A DNA stretch of 64,000 bases from NCBI GenBank assembly GCA_013388545.1, contig JACAFB010000010.1, forward strand, positions 1-64,000, read 5' to 3'. Within the stretch, counting starts at the first letter, position 1. Every line of letters begins with the position of its first letter. The notes below the pieces were generated by a model that worked only from the letters and a program-made list of their open reading frames with translations, did not search any database and was not told the DNA's origin. This DNA comes from Ignavibacteriaceae bacterium. GTDB taxonomy: Bacteria > Bacteroidota > Ignavibacteria > Ignavibacteriales > Ignavibacteriaceae. Shown piece after piece: positions 58,101 through 64,000 of this stretch. The translations under genes were made by a program, and so were the position numbers.

Positions 58101-59158
58101 GTTTGAATCCGTTTCCCAGCTTCACCGCCTGATGTTATCCAGTAATAGTTTTTATCACTGCAAACATTTTTGTTTCTCCTGACTTTACCAGAAGTTGAAT
58201 CGTAATACCAGAAATTGACGCCTCTTCCATAAAAAAGAATATAATCACCTTCATCAAATCTGCCATCTTCTTCACCAATTATTGTAATTGCGTGCTCAAT
58301 TAAATCAAGCGGACGAGGAGTGTTTGGATTTTCAGGAAGAGTCATTCCGCCATTGTTATAAATTTTAATGGTTCTTGGATCAACCGTAGCGGGATCGATT
58401 CCAAAATTCGGAAGCATCGATCTTGAAATCTTATAAATTCCTTCTTCGGGTGCTTCAAACTTAATCCATTTTCCGCTTGCTAAAACGCTTGGAGCATTTG
58501 TCACTTTGTAAAGTTTTTTGGAACTCTCGTCAGTCCAATACCTTGCGATATTAAAGTTAATTACAGCTCCATCACTGAAATTATCAACGGGTGTTTTTGA
58601 AAACTTCTTATTAGATGAATAATTAACTTTGAACGTAATAGATTTATAAATTCTGATTTTTTTTTCATATGGCACAAAGCTGACAGGACGTATTAAAATC
58701 TGCTGAACCTTTAATCCTCGCGCAATCCCATAATCACCGAAAACAACCAGATTCCCTTCATCCGAATAATCAAAGTATCCCTGAGCTAATTTGTAAGATA
58801 ATTCCGTCAAACCTGACTCTCTAAATATTTGCGGATTAGGTGCAAGCAGACCTTGAATATCTTCGTAAGTGAAATTCATTAATTGAATGGTGTTACCGAA
58901 TTCGTCAGGCACTCCAAGATTAAATGATCTGTGAAAAATCTGGGGCATTCCCCAATTATATGGATCGGCAATGAAAGAATTTGGAATTGATAATTTTATA
59001 AATTCGTTGTTATCAATGCTTAAATGAGTTGTATCAAATCCGGAAAGAGAATATTCAATTACAATGGAATTAGCATCAGAGCTTAAAATTCGTAAATCAC
59101 TCTGAGAGTAAATAGATGTAATAGCTAATATGAATATTAAAGAGATTTTGCTAAGCAT
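55172..59158 (-). CDS. porU: T9SS signal peptidase/sortase PorU (C25 family)
   Basis: A very large (1328 aa) exported protein that removes T9SS sorting domains and anchors cargo. The C25 gingipain-like catalytic dyad is intact: H839 in NYIGHGSPDVW and C873 in TAATCDFGYYD, 34 residues apart, matching gingipain spacing. The N-terminal ~400 residues are beta-rich. The C-terminal region (~1000-1328) includes immunoglobulin-like domains and a sorting-type domain (YNYPNPFSSG; NGVYLYKVIL). It heads the block porU, porV, M6-like gene. Confidence 0.88.
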   Translation of the reverse strand: MLSKISLIFILAITSIYSQSDLRILSSDANSIVIEYSLSGFDTTHLSIDNNEFIKLSIPNSFIADPYNWGMPQIFHRSFNLGVPDEFGNTIQLMNFTYEDIQGLLAPNPQIFRESGLTELSYKLAQGYFDYSDEGNLVVFGDYGIARGLKVQQILIRPVSFVPYEKKIRIYKSITFKVNYSSNKKFSKTPVDNFSDGAVINFNIARYWTDESSKKLYKVTNAPSVLASGKWIKFEAPEEGIYKISRSMLPNFGIDPATVDPRTIKIYNNGGMTLPENPNTPRPLDLIEHAITIIGEEDGRFDEGDYILFYGRGVNFWYYDSTSGKVRRNKNVCSDKNYYWITSGGEAGKRIQTLSGLSQNPDFIQQISDGYAYWEEDKINIGKSGKLFLGDDFSQSVVSRTYSTKLDSRLNQFPVNYSVSFVNASSADYNVQFTESNLPVHSQTAVGYRTELYSAGKNTVFNFKYDGQLVDNRSVLKISITPTAVTSTGYIDYIEMFYKKSLDAVNDNLCFFSEDTSGVVEYYLRSFSSTNIRVFDVTDYSNVKSINNFSMLSGGECKFRLNSQIGKVKKYYAVGSDQFKTPINPVEVGNSNLRGIELGSKFIIITHKSFIDAAQKLKNLRENQSIVKISTTVVDVEQIFNEFGGGIPDFSAIRDFIRHAYFNWQIKPEYVLLLGGGNYDYKNVEGFDKNFIPTFQTDQSLDLITSYTTDDYFVRVDGPDKFIDLAAGRITCNSLSEADNVINKIIEYEQNSDKKAWRNLITLIADDGYRTSGFEGNLHTAPSEKLANQVIPESYNLKKIYLAVYPDVITSSGRRKPSVNEAILNAIEDGTIILNYIGHGSPDVWAHEVVFDKGSMVPRMKNDRYFFLTAATCDFGYYDIPNFNSATQEMLALKDGGLIGAFTSARLVYAFENTQLMESYFQFLLSHPRDTLNLSLPIGKITYFTKLQQPDVNDQKYHLFGDPTLRLNIPQYNSSIDSVNNQSLDVAIQIKALSTASVKGRILDENGNTWESYNGEGVLTVYDSQRKLLIEQFSRPNNPYYINLQGGTIFNGRVSIINGRFSTSFVVPKDISYENKNGKILLYFFNPSTDGVGYTSKIIVGGTDTLTQNDGKGPEIEIYFDKSDNVGGYLVNPNSSLIVELSDETGLNTTGTGVGHKLEGILNDEENNPIDFTDYFTGDLDAGGKSGEINYRFSNLDIGDYKIKVKAWDVFNNFSDEETFFTVVDGNKLTLRDVYNYPNPFSSGTTFTLQHNLNEPAEIKIKIYTIAGRLIKEIDAYGINDRFVKIDWDGRDADGNIIGNGVYLYKVILKSGSGNTSESVIGKLAVIR

Positions 59159-59332
59159 TTAAGAACCGATTTAAAATGATTATCGGGTTATTTATTTATT
59201 TGAAAGATGTCCAATAAAATATTTGTAGCAAAAATCTCTAAAATTCTCCGATTAACTGCTTAAAGTTAGGCAATAAAAAATTAAATAATCAAGTCATTTT
59301 TATAAAAAATTCAGAAATAGATATAGCCGCTA

Positions 59333-59905
59333 TTATAACCCCAGAGTTTCCTTATTTTTCTTCATCGCATTTATACAAAAAAGAATATGTTCATCCAAAG
59401 CTATACCCAATTCCTCAGCACCGCGGATAATGTCTTCTCGGCTTACTGAACGGGCAAATGCTTTGTCTTTCATTTTCTTTTTTACTGATGACACCTCTAC
59501 TTCATCAATGCTTTTACTCGGTCTGACGTATGTAACGGCGGTAATAAATCCGGCTAATTCATCACAGGCAAATAGAACCTTTTCAAGTAATGTTTCTCTT
59601 CTTGTTCCTGTGTAGTCTGCATGTGAAAGAATAGCTTTTCTAAACTCATCATCAAAACCTTTTTCTTTAAGAATTTCAGATCCCTTTATAGGATGATCGG
59701 GAGCGGCAGGATGAATTTCATAATCGAAGTCATGAAGCAAAGCAACGTTTCCCCAATAGGATTCATCCTCATTGAATTTAAGAGCATATTCCCGGACACA
59801 GGCTTCAACTGCAAAAGCGTGTTTCAACAAACTTTCACTTTTTGTATAGTCAGTCAATATAGCGAGACAGTAATCACGATTCCGATGTTTATCTTCTTGA
59901 TTCAT
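59333..59905 (-). CDS. HD-domain phosphohydrolase
   Basis: A 190-aa protein with the metal-binding HD signature: H29 in LLKHAFAV and H58-D59 in VALLHDFDYE, then ILSHADYTGT. No other domain is present. Proteins of this size are often nucleotidases or unknown hydrolases. It overlaps the nth gene by 17 bases and ends the small operon with nth. Confidence 0.8.
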   Translation of the reverse strand: MNQEDKHRNRDYCLAILTDYTKSESLLKHAFAVEACVREYALKFNEDESYWGNVALLHDFDYEIHPAAPDHPIKGSEILKEKGFDDEFRKAILSHADYTGTRRETLLEKVLFACDELAGFITAVTYVRPSKSIDEVEVSSVKKKMKDKAFARSVSREDIIRGAEELGIALDEHILFCINAMKKNKETLGL

Positions 59906-60566
59906 TTTTCTTCGTTGGTATAATATTTTTAGGATTAAAACTTGGGCATAAGTTACCTATTACACAAAGAGAACACTTTGGTCTGTTTGCGACACAAATT
60001 TTTTTACCGTGTGTTGCAAGCAAATGAGATGAATTAGTCCATTCTTTTTCTGGCAAAAGTTCCTTTAATCTAAATTCAATTTTATCCGGATTGTCTGAGC
60101 TGATAAAACCTAATAAATTGGCAAGTCGTTTAACGTGAGTATCGACTGCGATTGCAGGAATTCCAAAAGCATTACCAGCAATAACAGATGCGGTTTTTCG
60201 TCCAACGCCCGGCAGCTTTACAAGTGAATCAAAATCTTCGGGAACTTTGCCCTGATATAAATTTAACAGTTCAGCGCAGCAGGATTTAATACTTTTTGCT
60301 TTTTGTTTATAAAAACCAGTTGAAAAAATATCCTTTTCAAGTTCTTTCTGAGGTACTGCTACGAAATCATGAACACTTTTGTATTTCTTAAATAAATCTT
60401 TGGTTACAATATTAACTCGTTCGTCGGTACATTGAGCAGAAAGAATTGTTGATATTAAAAGTTCAAAGGGCGAATTGAATACAAGAGCAATTTTGACCTC
60501 AGGATAATTTTTCTTGAGTGCATCAAATATTTTTATTGCTCTGGTTTGTTCAGTCTTTAACGACAT
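59889..60566 (-). CDS. nth: Endonuclease III, base-excision repair glycosylase/AP lyase
   Basis: Removes oxidised pyrimidines and cleaves the abasic site. The helix-hairpin-helix motif is LPGVGRKTA with catalytic K124, and the aspartate D142 is in AVDTHVKRL. The four-cysteine iron-sulfur loop is complete: C191, C198, C201, C207 (C-x6-C-x2-C-x5-C). 225 aa. It overlaps the ferredoxin gene upstream by 17 bases and the HD gene downstream by 17 bases. Confidence 0.95.
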   Translation of the reverse strand: MSLKTEQTRAIKIFDALKKNYPEVKIALVFNSPFELLISTILSAQCTDERVNIVTKDLFKKYKSVHDFVAVPQKELEKDIFSTGFYKQKAKSIKSCCAELLNLYQGKVPEDFDSLVKLPGVGRKTASVIAGNAFGIPAIAVDTHVKRLANLLGFISSDNPDKIEFRLKELLPEKEWTNSSHLLATHGKKICVANRPKCSLCVIGNLCPSFNPKNIIPTKKNESRR

Positions 60567-60894
60567 CTTTATTGAATCTCTTATCCTTTATTAACAATCT
60601 CTCAACCGGAATATTGTTCATCAGATGACTCTGAATAATTTCTTCAACGTCATTTTCTGTCACACCCCCATACCAAATCCCTTCGGGATAAACGACTAAA
60701 GAAGGTCCAAACTCACAAGCATCCAGGCAGCCGGAAGTATTTGCGCGGATTGAAGAATTTACTCCAAGCTGTTTTAACCTGGTTTTAAAGAGCTCCTTTA
60801 AGGCTTGTGAATTTTTATCAGCACAGCAACCACGGGGGTGTCCTTCAGGTCTTTTATTTTCACAAATAAAAATATGTTTATCAAATCTTTTCAA
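60550..60894 (-). CDS. Thioredoxin-like [2Fe-2S] ferredoxin
   Basis: A 114-aa protein of the (2Fe-2S) thioredoxin-like ferredoxin family. Four cysteines in the expected arrangement: C11, C23 or C24 in GCCAD, and C56, C60 in SGCLDACEFGP. The rest, LVVYPEGIWYGGVTENDVEEII, is typical of this family. It likely carries electrons, partner unknown. First gene of the operon with nth and the HD hydrolase, starting after the tRNA terminator. Confidence 0.9.
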   Translation of the reverse strand: MKRFDKHIFICENKRPEGHPRGCCADKNSQALKELFKTRLKQLGVNSSIRANTSGCLDACEFGPSLVVYPEGIWYGGVTENDVEEIIQSHLMNNIPVERLLIKDKRFNKDVVKD

Positions 60895-60921
60895 AAGGCG
60901 GAGGAAAATAATGAAACAAAT

Positions 60922-60945
60922 AAAGCGAACTTTAATGTTCGCTTT
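60922..60945 (-). terminator. Terminator of the tRNA pair
   Basis: AAAGCGAAC and GTTCGCTTT form a perfect 9-bp stem with a 6-base loop. On the minus strand the stem is followed by ATTTGTTTC, moderately T-rich. It is 7 bases past the end of tRNA-Glu. Confidence 0.7.
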
Positions 60946-60951
60946 CCACTG

Positions 60952-61025
60952 TAGCGCGTACGGGATTCGAACCCGTGATCTCTGCCTTGAGAGGGCAGCG
61001 TCCTAAGCCACTAGACGAACGCGCC
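60952..61025 (-). tRNA. tRNA-Glu (anticodon CTC)
   Basis: On the minus strand the acceptor arm GGCGCGT pairs with ACGCGCT (first pair is G-U). The anticodon stem CTGCC/GGCAG encloses CTCTCAA with anticodon CTC. T-arm loop GTTCGAAT is present. Discriminator A; CCA is not encoded. It is 11 bases downstream of tRNA-Gln. Confidence 0.93.
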
Positions 61026-61036
61026 GATATATTTTG

Positions 61037-61109
61037 TTGCCTCACCAGGGGTCGAACCTGGACTCTTCTGATCCAGAGTCAGACGTGTTGCCAATTACAC
61101 CATGAGGCA
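61037..61109 (-). tRNA. tRNA-Gln (anticodon CTG)
   Basis: On the minus strand the acceptor arm TGCCTCA pairs with TGAGGCA. The anticodon stem TCTGA/TCAGA encloses CTCTGGA with anticodon CTG. The T arm contains GTTCGAC. Discriminator A, with no encoded CCA. Confidence 0.93.
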
Positions 61110-61114
61110 GTGCG

Positions 61115-61145
61115 CAAAATTAAATATCACAGTTTTCAAAACAAA
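61115..61145 (-). promoter_or_regulatory. Bacteroidetes-type promoter for the tRNA-Gln/tRNA-Glu pair
   Basis: On the minus strand, TTTG (61145-61142), 19-base spacer and TAATTTTG (61122-61115). The same two boxes and the same spacer occur in front of the act operon. The start would lie only a few bases before tRNA-Gln. Confidence 0.65.
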
Positions 61146-61229
61146 ATATTTTTCTACTCATAAAGATTCTACCTAAGTATAGAATTCTATTTTGTTTTTG
61201 ATTAGTTTTAGACTGAAGTTGAACAAATA

Positions 61230-62084
61230 ATGAGCCAAACTATGAACAAGATTTTGCTTTTCTTTTTGGCATTTTCAATCAGTGCTTTTGGACAAAATTT
61301 CCTGTTCGAAAAGTCCATCGGTTTATTTAACGATGCGTCCTCTTTTACAATTACAGCCGCTGGTTTAATTTATGTTTCCGACAGAGGGAGTGATGAAATA
61401 ATTCTTCTTGATACAACCGGAAACATTAAATACAGCATCGGTGGATTTGGCTGGGGACAGTCTGCATTTGATAATCCTACAGATGTTTTTTCCAACGGAT
61501 TAGCAGTCTATGTTTCTGATAATAATAATCACAGGATACAAACTTTTGATAAAGATTTGAATTTCATTTCTGAGCTTTTAACAAAAGAAGCTTCAGACCC
61601 TGATGCGAGTTTCGGTTATCCATTAAGCTGTGCTACATCAAGCCAGGGCGATCTTTATATTCTCGACTCGGAGAATAAGAGAATTGTTAAATTTGATTTG
61701 TTTGGAAATTTCATCCAGAATTTTGGAAGCTTCGATGCAGGTGATTATATGCTTATTGATCCGCAGCAAATTGCTTTGAGTTCGCAAAATCAGGTTTTTG
61801 TAACTGACGGAAGCAGTATTTTGATTTTCGACCAGTATGGAAATGGTCTTGGTAAGATTCAGGCTGATGAAAATTTCACAAGTATCCGGATAGTTTTTAA
61901 TAATTTAGTCGTAACCTCAGGAGAGAAAATATTTAATGCTGATTTAAGAGAAGCAGGCTTGAATTTAAATTATATAAACATTAATGAAGAAATTCCTCCT
62001 GAATCATTAAGAAGTGCTTTAATATTTAACAACAAACTTTTTATTTTAACCAGAGATAAGATCTTAATTTTTAACAGAGAATGA
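61230..62084 (+). CDS. Exported NHL-repeat/6-bladed propeller protein
   Basis: A 284-aa protein with signal peptide (~1-20, ILLFFLAFSISAFGQ). The body consists of NHL-like blades: GLIYVSDRGSDEIILLDTTG, VYVSDNNNHRIQTFDKD, LYILDSENKRIVKFDLFG, VFVTDGSSILIFDQYG. Probably a binding scaffold on the periplasmic side. No catalytic motif. A 12-bp palindrome ATAGAATTCTAT (61179-61190) lies 40 bases upstream. Confidence 0.75.
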   Translation: MSQTMNKILLFFLAFSISAFGQNFLFEKSIGLFNDASSFTITAAGLIYVSDRGSDEIILLDTTGNIKYSIGGFGWGQSAFDNPTDVFSNGLAVYVSDNNNHRIQTFDKDLNFISELLTKEASDPDASFGYPLSCATSSQGDLYILDSENKRIVKFDLFGNFIQNFGSFDAGDYMLIDPQQIALSSQNQVFVTDGSSILIFDQYGNGLGKIQADENFTSIRIVFNNLVVTSGEKIFNADLREAGLNLNYININEEIPPESLRSALIFNNKLFILTRDKILIFNRE

Positions 62085-62087
62085 TCC

Positions 62088-62582
62088 TTGAAGTTTGTAA
62101 CAAGAGAACATCACGTTTTACTGATAATTAAATTTATTTTCGTAATTATGCTTCTGATTTGGTGCTTGGGAATTTTCCTGCCAATCCTTGTTCAAAGTGG
62201 AGACCGAACAATTGCAAATCCGACTTTCATCAAAAAAATATACTCTCCTTTTTGTCATCAGGATGAAGAAAAATCTATTAAAATAAACGGAAGCTTACTG
62301 CCAGTTTGCTCTCGCTGCACAGGAATTTACTCGGGTTCACTATTGATTTCCATTATCCTTCTTGTTTTCAGAAAAACACCTTATCTAAAGTTCAGCTCGA
62401 TTACATTACTTTCCCTCCCAATGTTGATTGATGTGCTTGGATATTCTGTTGGGCTTTACAGTTATTCAAAAACAATAGCTTTGATAACCGGTTTTATTTT
62501 TGGCTCAATGATTTTTCTTGTTATTTTTGAAGCAGTTGAAACGAGTCTAATTAAAGATATCAAAACAGAAAATGTCCAATAA
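62088..62582 (+). CDS. DUF2085-family membrane protein
   Basis: A 164-aa protein with about four membrane segments. Family features: PFCHQDEEKSI and LLPVCSRCTGIYSG, the cysteine/histidine-bearing loop of DUF2085 proteins. It starts with TTG at 62088, 3 bases behind the propeller gene's stop. The function of the family is unknown. It overlaps the next gene by 11 bases. Confidence 0.75.
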   Translation: MKFVTREHHVLLIIKFIFVIMLLIWCLGIFLPILVQSGDRTIANPTFIKKIYSPFCHQDEEKSIKINGSLLPVCSRCTGIYSGSLLISIILLVFRKTPYLKFSSITLLSLPMLIDVLGYSVGLYSYSKTIALITGFIFGSMIFLVIFEAVETSLIKDIKTENVQ

Positions 62583-63075
62583 ATTTTTACCACCTTTAAT
62601 CTGCGGATTTGGTGGTGCTGTTCTTGCAACAGTACCCATATTAAAATCTTTTGGCTGCTGTTTAATTATTCCTGCAGCAGCGGTTTTTTCACTTATGTTA
62701 TACAAAAAAGTGACAAATGATAGTTCAAAAATCTCTGGCGGAAGAGCTTTTCAATTCGGAATTCTCACTGGTTTTTTTGCTGCAATTTTTGTAACGATAA
62801 TTGATATTCTTATTACTTATATTACAAAATCAAATGATCTGATTGCTACTCTTCCTCAATCTGAAATAATGATGCGTGAAATGAATCTTGGACCAATAAT
62901 GGATGAATCATTGAAGCTTCTGAAAGAAATGGCAAAAGAAATAAGCACAACAGGATTTTCATTTCTCTACACTATCGCAATTTCAATAAGCAATTTAATT
63001 ACTCACTCTATATTTGGAATGCTTGGTGGATTTTTAGGTATGGCAATATTGAACCGGCGGAATACTACCGAATAG
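62572..63075 (+). CDS. Small four-helix membrane protein
   Basis: A 167-aa protein with four hydrophobic segments (~8-45, 62-88 and two near the C terminus, 128-158). A cytoplasmic-type loop in the middle is charged (MDESLKLLKEMAKE). It resembles DUF4199-type proteins in layout but I could not confirm a family. No function can be given. Overlaps the DUF2085 gene. Confidence 0.6.
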   Translation: MSNKFLPPLICGFGGAVLATVPILKSFGCCLIIPAAAVFSLMLYKKVTNDSSKISGGRAFQFGILTGFFAAIFVTIIDILITYITKSNDLIATLPQSEIMMREMNLGPIMDESLKLLKEMAKEISTTGFSFLYTIAISISNLITHSIFGMLGGFLGMAILNRRNTTE

Positions 63076-63076
63076 C

Positions 63077-63376
63077 ATGATTACAGCTTTCATTTTTTTT
63101 GTTCATTTATTCTTTGTACTCATCATATTCACAAAGAAGTGGCAGGACGAAGGTTTGAGCTCAGCCTTTCTGAATCTGGGTTTGATAGGAATTCTTTTTG
63201 CAGTTGGCTGGTCAATTTCAACAATGATTCTGAAATTATTTATCGATCAAAAAGGATTTGGAATATATTTTGACAGAGATACTTTCTCGCTTTCGCTCTT
63301 AACGACAGCAGAATATTTTTTCTATAAGATGTATTATGGACACCAACTTACTTCAGACGATAAGGAAAAGCAATAA
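63077..63376 (+). CDS. Small membrane protein, unrecognised
   Basis: A 99-aa protein with two hydrophobic segments (~1-18 and ~31-52) and a short C-terminal polar tail. It follows the previous gene by one base and overlaps the convergent TonB-family gene by 29 bases. It seems to end a four-gene plus-strand operon. No family recognised. Confidence 0.55.
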   Translation: MITAFIFFVHLFFVLIIFTKKWQDEGLSSAFLNLGLIGILFAVGWSISTMILKLFIDQKGFGIYFDRDTFSLSLLTTAEYFFYKMYYGHQLTSDDKEKQ

Positions 63377-64000
63377 CTGCTGTTTGTTCTACCTGTTTAT
63401 AAATAGCTCCAAGAGGTTCAAATCTCCATTGACGTAAAGAATTGATAGCAGCATTTTCTAACCTGGTATCAGCTTTGGTTAATGGAATAATATTACCTAC
63501 TGTGCCATCAGGCATTATGCTGAACTTCAATCGAATATCTATCTCTTTGTTAACACCTTCAGGGTATTCAGGTAAAATAAAACTGTAAATTCTTCTTGTG
63601 CCCTTTCCGCCCCAATCAATCTCAAAACCAAAAGAGCCTTCACCTGTTCCTTTGTTGCCTTGACCGGATAAGGTGGTTTTTGAATTCTGGGTTTCATCTG
63701 CAGAGGTTTGGTTGGTTTCATTCTTTTCTTTTTTCTTATCTGCCGGAGTGATCACTTCCTGTTCAGTCGGATTTTTTACCTGTGGAAGTTCCACTTCCTC
63801 AACGTTTCGGCTTTGATCGGTAGTTGTATTCATATTTTCCTGTCTTGAAGCTTCCTGAACTTCATTCAATTGATCGCCAGCGGCTCCGGATGAGCCAATA
63901 CCACCCGATGTGCCAAAAGAAATTTCAACAAAATCTTTCGGAGAATAGTCGAATGAAAATTTCACTAACAGAAAAACAATAAAAAGCACAACATGGAAAA
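63348..64000 (-). CDS. TonB-family protein (5' end outside the window)
   Basis: The last ~90 residues form a TonB C-terminal domain: LPEYPEGVNKEIDIRLKFSI, followed by LENAAINSLRQWRFEPL and the final strand TAVIAFPYRLK. Before it lies a long disordered periplasmic linker rich in N, T, K, Q. The reading frame stays open past the right edge (a GTG at 63989 is possible, but the codons before it continue the hydrophobic helix), so the cytoplasmic start is cut off. TonB proteins transmit proton-motive force to outer-membrane transporters. Confidence 0.8.
   Translation of the reverse strand, partial: FHVVLFIVFLLVKFSFDYSPKDFVEISFGTSGGIGSSGAAGDQLNEVQEASRQENMNTTTDQSRNVEEVELPQVKNPTEQEVITPADKKKEKNETNQTSADETQNSKTTLSGQGNKGTGEGSFGFEIDWGGKGTRRIYSFILPEYPEGVNKEIDIRLKFSIMPDGTVGNIIPLTKADTRLENAAINSLRQWRFEPLGAIYKQVEQTAVIAFPYRLK

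Noticed and set aside
1-64000. Prophage, insertion sequence, CRISPR array or integron
   Set aside because: I saw no transposase, integrase, repeat-spacer pattern or phage gene on either strand.

Overview
The window reads as an AT-rich chromosomal segment of a Bacteroidota/Chlorobiota-group bacterium, most like the class Ignavibacteria. Grounds: type IX secretion genes (PorU, PorV and T9SS C-terminal sorting domains), an alternative complex III (Act) operon joined to an aa3-type oxidase, bacterial-microcompartment (BMC) shell genes, and three promoters matching the Bacteroidetes-type TTTG-N19-20-TAnnTTTG pattern. Gene density is high, most genes lie on the minus strand in long operons, and no insertion sequence, prophage or CRISPR array was seen. 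The taxonomic call is inference from gene content.

Layout. 0-5.6 kb (minus): CCA-adding enzyme, a membrane gluzincin/TPR protein, and a transmembrane Ser/Thr kinase with an extracytoplasmic YCF48-type propeller. 5.8-14.6 kb (plus): tRNA-Leu, trigger factor, ClpP, a LACTB-like serine hydrolase, a vWA/MoxR-type ATPase pair and two glycosyltransferases. 14.6-18.7 kb (minus): an unrecognised cytoplasmic protein and a T9SS-exported protein. 19.2-34.0 kb (minus): one respiratory operon in transcription order actA, a 73-aa membrane ORF, actB, actC, an actD-actE fusion, actF, cytochrome c, SCO, coxA, coxC, coxD, coxB, ctaB, and a polytopic protein with a haem-c tail. It encodes quinol oxidation, electron transfer and oxygen reduction, plus copper delivery and haem O synthesis.

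34.2-38.5 kb (minus): zinc-ribbon membrane protein, TauE-like permease, S41 protease, thymidylate kinase and a YbbR protein. 38.6-39.6 kb: an isolated two-gene BMC shell unit with its own promoter and terminator. Its second protein has a long basic linker and a Rho_N/SAP-like tail. 39.6-46.6 kb: RuvX, RelA/SpoT, TPR protein, Upp, a CoA-disulfide-reductase-like flavoprotein and Der.

46.7-59.2 kb (minus): an envelope and secretion block with a DUF5683-like protein, a gluzincin/propeller/barrel protein, an M6-like protein whose HExxH motif is lost, PorV and PorU. 59.3-61.1 kb (minus): HD hydrolase, endonuclease III, a thioredoxin-like ferredoxin, tRNA-Glu and tRNA-Gln. 61.2-63.4 kb (plus): a propeller lipoprotein-like gene and three small membrane proteins. 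A TonB-family gene runs off the right edge.

The points most worth following are the satellite BMC unit with a probable nucleic-acid-binding tail, the M6-like pseudoprotease beside porUV, and the unassigned proteins inside the act-cox operon.
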